Shown here: positions 35,198 to 44,729 of the stretch, in pieces
Layout: every line of letters starts with the position of its first letter
Numbering within the stretch: the stretch's first letter is position 1
Assembly: GCA_904066235.2 (NCBI GenBank)
Contig: CAJFCV020000006.1
Location: 2,852,001 to 2,916,000, forward strand
DNA length: 64,000 bases
From: Bursaphelenchus xylophilus
Taxonomy: Eukaryota; Nematoda; Chromadorea; Rhabditida; Aphelenchoididae
Direction: 5' to 3'
The notes under the pieces: generated by a model
Databases searched by the model: none
What the model was told of the DNA's origin: nothing
Seen by the model: only the letters and a program-made list of their open reading frames with translations
Made by a program: the position numbers and the translations under genes

Positions 35198-36488
35198 TTA
35201 TTTCCGGCCGTAGCCGCGTTGATAGGCGGTGTCTTGTTGTTCCGGTATACGTGGCTGGTTGGCCTGTGGGCTGACGAGGATCACAGAGTCGACGTTCTGG
35301 CATACGCAGGTCCCGGGCTCGCCTGAAAATCGAATATTGAATATGTGGGTTGCGAAGAATGTGCTTTGTTTTTGGCATACTTTGAAGATTTATGTTATAC
35401 TAGCTTTTGTCTAGTATAATATAAATTTTTATGAAATCGTTCGAACTTGTTGGTGATGACTTACCAGGTGGTCCTTGAGCTCCTGGAGGTCCTTCTGGAC
35501 CAGGGTAGCCTGGTTCTCCGCTCTCTCCCGGGTGTCCTGGCCATCCGCGATCTCCTTGCGCTCCGGTCATTCCATTTCGTCCTGGTAGTCCGGGAACTCC
35601 TGGTGCTCCAATGGGTCCAATTGGTCCGGCATCTCCAGGTGGGCCTTCTCTCACTTCTCCTTGTGGTGTTTCTCCTTTGTCTCCGGGGGCTCCGGGGCCT
35701 CCCTTGAATCCGGGAGGGCCTTGCGGTCCAGTTTCTCCGGGCTGGCCGTCTTCTCCATCGCGGCCTCGAGCTCCATGTGGTCCCATTGGTCCTGGGTCTC
35801 CGGGGAATCCGGGCCATCCCTTGATTCCGGGTGGCCCCTTAGGGCAGGGTCGGCATGGTGGAGGCTCTCGTTGCATTTGAATTGGACAGGTTTGGTTGGG
35901 CGAAGTTCCGGGGAATCCGGGTTTTCCGGCCGCTCCGGGGATTCCGGGCTTTCCTGGCACTCCGGAAGGCCCTCGTGGTCCTGGTGGGCCAGGAATGCAA
36001 CAGCCGGGGCATTCGGTTTGAATTGGAGAGCCGGTTACTTCGAAGTTGGGGACCTGGCCTCCATCATTCGCGTATCCACCCAATTCCCCGCCGGATTCTC
36101 CGCCATTGTTCTCGTTTTCATAAGCCGAATTGCTGCCGGATGCCTTGTAGTTGCCGTAGACGGTAGAACGAGCGGTTCGGTTTCCTCGAAGGGCTCCACG
36201 ACCAAGCTCTACTTCTAATAACGCTTCTCGGTTTGAACGCTGTAAACGTTTTTTGATTAGAGGCATATTGAGATCCAAAATATATTGTTTTAGTCTTTTT
36301 AGGGCCAAAAATTGGTCCGCGCTTACCTCACAAAATCGCATCTCACTCTCCACATAATCGATGGTTGTCTGGACATTATTGTACAAAATGGGCAGGGTTA
36401 TACACAAGATCAGCACCGAAATGGAGCTAAAGGCAATCTGCACCCCGGTAACGAACTGATACATTCGTTGGCGCTTCGCCGTCGACAT
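35198..36488 (-). CDS. Cuticle collagen 1
   Basis: Nematode cuticle collagens are secreted by the hypodermis and cross-linked in the exoskeleton. I read exons 36488-36327, 36239-35465 and 35322-35198. The start [12 protein letters not shown] precedes one hydrophobic segment (about residues 12-36), then a glycine-poor linker. The Gly-X-Y blocks begin after CPGCC, are interrupted at PPPCRPC, continue with GLPGRNG-type repeats and stop before a C-terminal tail with [12 protein letters not shown] may be the subtilisin-like processing region. This ATG is the first one downstream of a TTTTTCAG acceptor at 36859. The frame upstream of it (36858-36560) is open and compositionally protein-like, so a longer N-terminus through an extra splice is possible. 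The family is certain, the exact start is not. Confidence 0.85.
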
Positions 36489-37860
36489 CCTGGCCCTGGG
36501 CTTGGTCCAATTCCGGCAAAACTGCGCGTTTCTTTCGGTCGTTCCACAAGCTCTTCCAGAAGCACTTGCACGGCGCGGCGGATTCTCCACCCAGCTGATA
36601 GGAGTCGCGTCTTCGGAGGCTTAGCGAGCGAAAAATGCGGCCGAATCGATGTTTGAGGCTTGATTTTTCGAGCACACTGAATTCGTCGAGTTCGGGGGTG
36701 GACTGGTTGGGACTAGCGGGGATTGGAGAATATTCGGAGGAGGTTTGACTGTGCTGCAAGGGTAGGGAAGATGGTGGACTGTCAAGGGATTTCAGGACGT
36801 TTCCGTTTTGATCAAGGGCCTGTTCAAGGCCTTGATGGGGTGAGGAGGGAAGCTCTGACTGAAAAATGGGGAAAGATTATTATGATTTGGGCAAAAACTT
36901 GTGGAAAATAGTAAAGTTCGGGAAAAGTATGGGGGAAGATAAAGTTTTAAGGTCAAGGGAGTGGTTTAGATTGTCAAGGGCGCTAGAAACATTAGAAAGA
37001 AAGCTAATTTAAAGGATAAAATGAGATTTTTTGGCCATTAAGACATCGAATTCACTTTCTGAAATATCGAAATTTCCCTAAGATTCCTCCAACTCCCTCA
37101 TTTCCCCACTGATCCCCTCAATTCGTACGATAAAGCCCCCGAAAACGGGGGTTTCGATAGAAAAAAGCCGGACAATTTCGATCCCGACGCGCGGTTAATG
37201 ACCTAAACGGGGTTAACCCTGAAGCGCTCCGGTCGGTGATAACCCGCGCCGCCCTGAAAATCAACCGCAAGTTTCTTTTGCGCGCGAAAGATTGCGGGAT
37301 TTGCGGAGAGCGCGATGACCCGTTGACCGAATGATGGAAGCCGATTGGAATGCACGCCAGGTTTCTCGATGAAACGGGATTATCGATGACAACGAGCAAT
37401 TTTGCATTAGGAGGATTGGTATTATAGGCGTGAGATTTTTCTACGGTATTCTCCTTACCGTAGAGGGAGCTAAGAGCTTAATAGCGAAAAAAGATACTAT
37501 ACAAATGTTGGCGCTAGACCCCAAATTTGCATAAGTTCGCTCATTCCCTATAAAAGCCACAGATATGGTCAGTTTATAATCACTTTTCCTGCTGTGATGC
37601 TAAATAAATACTTCCTTCTTGGTCTTCTCGTCTTCTCCTACCGGTCGCTCTCACATCAAATCCCATTCTCCCCTGGTCAGCCAGTACATGGGGGCTCAGC
37701 CAGTACAACAAATTACTGCTTCTTGCACTGTCGTATTTGAGTCAACAAAGAGGTCGAAAAGCGATCAAAGCGGGCGCATATTTGGTATCAAAAAGTATCA
37801 AAGAAGCATAAAAAATAAATGAAAGATTGCTTCTTTTGATAAGGTTATTGGAAAGCTTAC

Positions 37861-38369
37861 TTTCGAAAGTATTTTGGAACCTTTTTGGAGTCGCCAATAT
37901 GATCCCAGAATCTTCGAAATAACCGGCCTTTTTAATGCCTCCAGGATCATTTTCAATATCAACCTTTGCATGCATCTCTTCGGCTTTTTTTGACTGAAAC
38001 ACGACCGGTACAGAAGTCATCCCTAACCGTGGAAATAGGTTAGGAAATCATATTAGCCTTGTATGGAGCAATTCTCACCTTCTTTTCCTCCTCCGTCTCC
38101 TTGTCTTTCTGTTCAAGATTCAAATGCAACTGTTTGGTCCTTGGCTTGGGGGTTGGTCTCTTCACCAGCTCGGGAGAGTTGATTTCTTTGTCTTTTGTCA
38201 ATTCCACAATCTCCAAGTGCTTGAAATCCAATGGGTCAAATGCGGGGAGGTTTGGAGGGGCGGATAGTGGGACTTTGGGTATTGGGTTCTGTAAGGAATA
38301 GAGAAGTGGAAGGAATATAAAAGCATTGGGCATTTTGGGGGCAATTTGGGAGTGACAGATCAATCTCAT
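37861..38369 (-). CDS. Two probable exons of an unknown gene, or an N-terminal extension of collagen 1
   Basis: Exon A is 38288-38079 (or 38369-38079 if translation starts at MRLICHSQ with no intron) and exon B is 37993-37861. Both have good AG and GT borders and matching phase 0 between them. The peptide is Pro- and Lys-rich (NPIPKVPLSAPPNLPAFDP, KRPTPKPRTKQL), then KKAEEMHAKVDIENDPGGIK. It has no recognisable domain. Exon B ends in phase 1. The TCAG|AGCTTCCC site at 36855 would continue in phase into the open frame upstream of collagen 1, giving one gene with a long cytoplasmic N-terminus. Otherwise the frame runs to a TGA at 37742. TATATA occurs near 38518. cDNA would be needed to choose between these. 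Confidence 0.35.
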
Positions 38370-40642
38370 CGCCCGTTGAATTACGGTACCATATGGCAGG
38401 TTATAGCCATACAGGTTTTATAACGATTTTAGATACTCGCCAGGAGGATCATAGGAAAGGGTATCCCAAATTCGGCTTTTGTAGGTTGATAAAACTTTTT
38501 TACTATTCAAATTCTTTATATAGACACTGTTGTATCTCAAAGTAAAGATACGGCATCCCAACAAACTTGTCTTTCAATAGAGACTTTGTTGTCGTATCTC
38601 AAAGCAAAGACCAACTCACTTGGCCACTCATTCGTCGCTGATTTGTTCACTGTTTAATCGGATGATAATGTCTTTGATCACTTTATCGTTTCCCAACTTC
38701 TCGGAGCGCTGACCTAAATTTGTATGCATTTGGGAAGAAAGTTTCGGCGGCGGATAAATGAAACGTTTAAATCAAGGTGCAATTGACTAATCGATGAAAG
38801 GGAAAGATCCCGATTTGCGATATCAATCTTGCAATAATTTTAAAAATAAAAAAAAATATTTACGAAAATGGAACATAAGAAAATGATGATCAAGTCTTTT
38901 TAGTAGACTCGAAAGGAAAAGACCAGAAAAAGAAGAGCAAGAGCGTTCAACACGCATTGCCATTTGCCATAAAGCCCCGATAAAAAATTGCGGTAAATTC
39001 GTGGGCCCATTATACGGTTATTGGCCTTGAACAAACAAAGCTTGCTTATTAATTAGCCACGCAGCTGGAAGTCGGGCAAACAAATCAACCGGTCATTCTG
39101 ATCGGGAAAACTCAAAGCTAGACAGAGAACACGTGATCTCAGGAAAAACACAATAGTGCGGGCTTTTATAATATTTTGAGAAGTTCTCAAAGGGAAACTA
39201 TAGGATTCTTTTCATAATTTGCGGGGGTGCGCCGAATAATCCCTCAAAATTTTAGCTCTTGCGTCGCAGGGGTTTCCGAAATATTCAACGGTCTTTGATA
39301 GACATGGCTCGTCGGCCGGCCCGGCCCGTTTCAAATTTTCCGTCGGCCCGGCCCGTTTTAAATTTCCTTCGGCCCGGGCCGGCCCATTGCAACGAAAGTC
39401 TCCCCGAGTCTAACTCCTTATGACCAAATTTTTTTCTATCATCATGTAAATGGATAAATACGGTGTTCCGTAGCTATCTAAAAACAAAAAACCCTTTAAA
39501 AAATCAATTGTGTCTTGACATTGCGTTTATTTTCATTATGAAAAACCCAATTTTCACTTCGAGATTCTGGATTTTAAATACTCCGGGCCGGGCCGAAACG
39601 CCGGCCCGGCCGACGGGCCGGAAATGGTCCGGCCGGCCCGGCCGATCTGAAATCGGGCCGAAATTTCGGCCCGGCCCGGGAGCCATGTCTAGTCTTTGAA
39701 CGTGAGAGAGTACAGGAAGTTAAGAGAGGTGAGAAATGGCCTTAATTTTTGAACGAGTATTGCACTTTTGTGAACTTGAAAATTTGAGACAATACATACA
39801 AGAAATTTTTTGAAATTTTTTACAGACTATAATCGTCTTGAAAAATCGTCTTCATGAAGAATCTTTTTCCGCATTTTTGAATTAATCACGGCCAATAGAA
39901 TAATAAACAGTTACGTCATGGGGTTTTGACGTCTTCGAAGATGTTTTTACAGCAGTTTTAGGTCGGATTATAAAATAAAAAAGGGGTAAATCGAGATTTT
40001 TACGTCTAATTTGGCCTAATTGTAAGATAAGAATTTTCCAAAATACAAAAATTTTTGATTATAATTTTTTATATAGGATTTTAACTGTATTTGCACTCAC
40101 AGTTAAACCCACAGTACCTTGCCCCAGAAAAAAAGCAAAAATTTTCGGTTTAAACCTTTCCCCTAGCCCAAATCCGATATCCCGAAACCCCCGTCGCAGG
40201 CGTGGGATGCGCGTATAATTTTGCACTGTCATCGGATGGATTTTAGTGTGTATTTTTATTGGGAAAGGTCGCTTAACGGGCGCGAGAGCGGAGAGTTAAT
40301 CATCCGCGAATATTTTTGCTGAATAATAAGGGACATCGGAAATATATTGTCCATTTTTTTGATCAGAGATTTGAAAATAATGACAGAAAATGGTAACATT
40401 ATTGCCTGAGGGGGATAATTTATGTGGCAGACCGAAATTTGAGTGAGATGTTGGAAGAAAAATAATACGAATTATGGCACATTCTTTATTAGAACCAACT
40501 CTATAACAAGGATAATACAAATCGAAACCAGCTTATTAGTGTACAAAGTAACGGGATGACAGTTTGGAATGTCGGAGAAAAGTCGTATGCTTTGGAGATG
40601 TGTAATCAAAAATTCGAGGTGTTTGCGGGGGGACTAGACCAT
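38370..40642. other. Intergenic region upstream of the unknown exons, 3' of collagen 2
   Basis: 2.3 kb with no convincing exon. It contains the GC-rich foldback at 39299-39692 and a diverged copy of the AAATTTTAGCTC...GATCTTTG repeat near 39255. Short open frames inside the foldback are products of its GGCCCGGCC composition. Confidence 0.5.
39299..39692. repeat. GC-rich foldback element with TAGACATGGCTC ends
   Basis: The ends TAGACATGGCTC and GAGCCATGTCTA are inverted copies. Both arms consist of GGCCGG/GGCCCG words broken by TTTCAAATTTTCCG-like spacers, while the ~150-bp middle is AT-rich. The arms are far richer in G+C than the flanks and could fold on themselves. It is related in composition to the block at 23775-23880. 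Confidence 0.75.
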
Positions 40643-41907
40643 CTAGAATCGTCGTCGATAGCCGGCGGCGGCTGCTTGACTCTCCGCCGGAGGAGCGGCT
40701 GGGCCATACGAATCAGCATGGCTGCTGCTGGCAGCTGGCGCATAAGAATTAGAAGCTCCCGAATTTGTCGCAGGACCATACGAATCAGCGGCAGCTCCAG
40801 CATTCTCGCTAGCGTAGTCTCGTCCAGCCGGAGCGGGGGCAGGCGCTGGAACAGAACCCTTTTGATCCGCGACAACAACTTCGGTATCTTGGCAAACACA
40901 AGTTCCAGGCGTTCCGGCGGGCCCGGGCTCTCCGGAAGGTCCGGCTTGTCCTGGTTGCCCAATTGGTCCTGGCGCTCCTGGTGGTCCGGGCCATCCCTTC
41001 TCTCCAGGCGATCCGGGATATCCATCTTCTCCGGGAGTTCCGGGATGCCCTGGAGGGCCCCATGGTCCGGTTTCTCCCGCATCTCCGGGTGGGCCGGGAA
41101 TAACATGAGCCTCGGGGGTGATACCTTTGTCTCCTTGTGGTCCGGGCAGTCCAGGATGTCCGGGCTCTCCAACCGGCCCGTCTTCTCCCATTTTGCCGGG
41201 TTGTCCGTCAAGACCGGGCCGTCCAAGTGGGCCAGGCTCTCCAGTGTCTCCGGGGAAGCCGGGGTGACCTGGTACTCCTCGAGGGCCCTGTGGGCACGGC
41301 AAACATGGTGGTGGTTCGAAGACACGCTCTGGGATACACGAAGCATTGGGGGTTGTTCCAGGACGTCCTGGTGCTCCGTCGGGGCCGGGATTTCCGGGCA
41401 TTCCGGGAAGTCCAGAGTCGCCTGAAGGCCCTCGTTCTCCGGGAACACAGCAGGCCGGACATTCTTGGAAGGTGGGGGCGTTTGGATGAAGTAAGGTGGG
41501 GTTATATCCCCCGTAATTGCCTGCGGCACGTTTTGTTCGGTTAACACTGTCAATAGCCATTGATTCCAGCTCAGTTTCCATGTCAATCGTTGTGCTCTGC
41601 AAGGAGAAAATTATTGAAAAATTCAAAGCAATAAGTTGGCGTTAGCGTCTTTTAAAGTCAACCCTAGGATCGTTAGGCAATGCTTTCTCACCTCACAGTA
41701 AGCGAAATCCCGGCGATTGAAAGCGCCCATCGTATCGACATAATTGTACATAGAAGGCACCACCAAACAGAGGCATAGCATCGAGGCTACTGAGAAGATC
41801 CCGCTCACTCCAATTATAAATTGATAGGCTCTTTCTTTGGCTTCATTTATCTCTTCATCGTCATTTTTGCGCAATTTCTGAGGCCACGAAGACTCGTTCG
41901 TCTTCAT
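40643..41907 (-). CDS. Cuticle collagen 2, 389 aa, two exons
   Basis: Exon 1 (41907-41692, 72 codons) encodes a charged cytoplasmic start [14 protein letters not shown], then [12 protein letters not shown] and a single hydrophobic span ending PSMYNYV, the usual nematode collagen type II anchor. Exon 2 (41596-40643) carries VNRTKRAAG, a likely subtilisin-type cleavage site, then CPACC, a first Gly-X-Y block, the PPPCLPC break, a long second block and the tail TCVCQDTE. The last ~75 residues are unusual for a collagen: an Ala/Pro/Ser/Tyr-rich low-complexity tail with repeated DSYGPA/NSYAPA units ending [10 protein letters not shown]. Tyrosines in such repeats could serve di-tyrosine cross-links (inference). 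The intron sits at the same place as in collagen 1, after the conserved FCE/YCE. Confidence 0.92.
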
Positions 41908-44103
41908 GACGGCCTACTGAACCTGGAAACGGTGTTTTATTTTGGGGGAAAACGATGACTAAACGCGTTTGGGCTCTCGGAAATTATTTTAGAACGCTAT
42001 TAGGGGTTGATAATCAAAATGAAGGACAAAAAATAGGCAAAAAATAAAAAATGATGACGAAAACCCAAAAATTAAAGCTATAAATCAAAGAAAAGAATAT
42101 CAAAAGATACGGCACTAGGCTCCGTGATTCTCACAAATCGTAGAGAGCAAGATAAGTCCAGTAATTTAGGAGCAGTTTAGCCCCAATCGCCCCCGGGTTC
42201 CCGACCAGCCAAGCAAGAAAAGTGAAAGTGGACTAAACCCGTAAAAAGCCGGGGCGTCGAGGTAATCCCAACGACGAAAGATGTAAAGTGCAATAAAAGT
42301 AAAATTGAAGAGAAAAACTTCGGTCCGAACCGCACGAATCGGGGGCATCTGGGTGGGGTTCTGGATCCGGGATAAGAAGTTAGCAGCCCTTCTTATCGCA
42401 TCACCCAAACCGCAATGCCCTTCGCCCTCTCGCCCGATCTACGAGATCCGCTGTGATGAGGAGACGAGAAGGCTTGCGGAATGTGCGGCTTAAGCATCGA
42501 GAAGGAGAAGGCTCTTATGATACATAAAATTATCTTTATCGCGCGAGTGAAGGATGCAACATGATGGAAGTCAAATTGCCGGGGGGAAGTGCTGTACATC
42601 GAGTCGCAAGGGACCAAGAAAAGAGAGTCTTAGGAGCTTCAAGCCCCGTTTAGCTTCAGGTCGTTGGTTTTGGGGGCTTGATGACATGTTTATCTGTGTA
42701 GCCGGCCTGTTATAAAGCAATGTCATGCATGGAGAATTTGGAGGCCAAAAGTCAAATGGGGAAATTGTATAATACGACTAACAAGAGAAGGCATACAAGT
42801 GCGACGCTCATATTTTCTTTCGAATTTTCATACACGTTCTAGACAAACAGACATAGGCCACGGACCAATTCCTAAAAGTTTTAGCTCACTTTTTGCAGGC
42901 GCAGCCGAGGTATTGAAAATTGTTTGCCGCCGCGAGAGCACGGCAAATACGGAGAGCGTTCAGAGAAAAACACTACGGCCTAGTCGTCGCCCTTGGAGTA
43001 GTTCCCATATAAATTCTAGAGAATGTTTTTTGGTGTATTTCCTAAAACTGAACACAATCCTTAAAAGAGATTCAACCTCACAGAAAGGTTGAACAGAAGC
43101 TTTCCGGATGTCGGCGGAGACGCAAGAATGATTGATCTGTCGGATGCCTATGATATAATAAGTCGGAAATCGAAACCGACCACGGTTGGCATTTAGCTTT
43201 AATCGGGATGTTCACATTCAATGCTTCCTACAAAAGTTTTCATACATGTTCTTTTTATGCCATGAATAAATGCTGGAAGATTCTAGCTCAAGATTTGCTG
43301 GTACAATGAACTCTTTGCCGACCACAGACTACAGACAATGCGATATTAGTCGATCAGGAAAATAATGAGCCCTCTGTCGTATCGAAAAGCGCATCGCTGT
43401 CGAGAAAATGAATCGTGTCGCGAAAGAACCAAAGTGCTTTTCACTTCAGCGACGGGATTGTCGCAGCGACATTGCTCTCACTATTTTTCCGACGGACTGA
43501 TAAAACGCACAAAATATATTGGCACAATTCCGTTACCATTCAGCCTAAAAATATTGGTGGATTCTGGGAAACCCTGACTTTATAAAGTCTTTCTACGTGA
43601 CTTTAAAGGTTGTAATGTCATTTTTACAAGGTTTCATCAAACCCCATGTGATGGGCTTCAATTACTATGCTTATTTGTCCTTTATGGCCTTTATTGTTAT
43701 ACATTTTCACTGCCCCTTCTCAAGTCCTGGTGGTATAATCTCCTCACTCAACCCAACCATGGATTCTCAAGCCCATCCGACGCTTCTTCCTTCTCTTCCC
43801 TTTCGTCATATCACCTGTCGCCGCGATCCGCAGAAAGACGAAACCGCCTGACCTAACCCAAATTCGACGGCGTCAAAAGCTCGACAAATCCCCGGGCGAA
43901 TTAAGCGACGCCGTTCAAATTAAACAGCATCCTAGACAGGGCTTCGGCTTCTGGAATGCGAAGACGGAAGTCGACCAACGAAAGCTGGATTCCAGTGAAA
44001 GTTACGCGTGCACTGGGATTTATTGCCGTTTGGATTTAGAGAGTTCGGGCTGATGAAGACTCAAATGTCACAAAAGAAGCTTCAATTGATGGTTACGTAG
44101 GTA
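41908..44103. other. Intergenic region with repeat fragments
   Basis: 2.2 kb upstream of collagen 2 and downstream of the acyl-CoA synthetase. It contains a diverged dispersed-repeat fragment near 42800-42980 (AAGTGCGACGCTCAT and GAGAGCGTTCAGAGAAAA blocks) and a MITE of family B at 43350. No exon is convincing. The frame 42408-42166 (-) lacks any supporting signal. Confidence 0.5.
43350..43505. mobile_element. MITE family B copy 1
   Basis: Left part GATCAGGAAAATAATGAGC with CTGTCGTATCG, right part CTCACTATTTTTCCGACGGA then CTGATA. The interior carries AAAATGAATCGTGTCGCGAA and AAAGTGCTTTTCACTTCAGC, shared with the copies at 57860 and 61580. Confidence 0.65.
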
Positions 44104-44364
44104 CAGTGAGGGACCTGATCCATCGGCAAAAAACGTATAATTTTGCATCCGGGAAGCATCAAAAATGTGGCAAAATGCTTCTCTCTCTAAGTGAAAAAAC
44201 TTCGTTTTGAAGGGCCACCCTTTCCCTCACAAAAAGAGCGGGCGCCCGCGGGCGCGCTTTTGAAATCAGTTTTTCACTTGGAGAGGGAAGCATTTTGCCA
44301 CATTTTTGATACTTTCCGGATCCAAAATGGTACGTTTTTTGCCAATGGATCAGGTCCGCCACTG
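44104..44364. mobile_element. MITE family A copy 5, complete, with TA target duplication
   Basis: TA-CAGTGAGGGACCTGATCCA on the left and GGATCAGGTCCGCCACTG-TA on the right. The two halves are mirror images around a GCGGGCGCCCGCGGGCGCGC centre, itself a palindrome. It is intergenic, ~370 bp beyond the acyl-CoA synthetase stop. No coding capacity. Confidence 0.9.
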
Positions 44365-44729
44365 TACACCACAAGTCAAGAGAAGGGCCAAACTGGCTTT
44401 CCGTCCAAGATTTATCAAAAAAAAAACATTATTTTGAAATTTTCCCTCTAGGTTGTAATGATTGTAATACTGTCTCATTGTCAAAAAAACTCGGTTTTTT
44501 GTCAAAATGGTCAAGAAGTCGGGAAAAAGAAGAGAGTAATGTTCCATGAGGGTCCACTAGCCCGGAAAGTTCTTAACTAAAGTAACATACAAACCTTTAA
44601 ATTTATGTTCATTCTACTGACTCCTTGGCCGTTCTTCTAATTCCAAATTCTATTCCATGAGAAGGCCGACTTCCAAGCTGAATTTACAAGCTTCATACTC
44701 TCTCAAATCAGTCAGTATTTATTTTCAAC

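Noticed and set aside
35661..36218. Long Ser/Gly/Trp-rich open frames on the + strand
   Set aside because: They are the antisense of collagen 1; Gly-X-Y coding DNA (GGN CCN) gives long open frames on both strands.
37118..37399. 93-codon minus-strand frame considered as an exon linking the unknown exons with collagen 1
   Set aside because: No acceptor or donor in usable phase and Arg/Ser-rich composition typical of non-coding frames.
40556..41425. 289-codon + strand frame
   Set aside because: Antisense shadow of collagen 2. The minus-strand frame has the cysteine pattern, anchor and introns of a real collagen.
42166..42408. 80-codon minus-strand frame upstream of collagen 2
   Set aside because: Hydrophobic stretch only; no supporting signals. 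More likely promoter or leader DNA.
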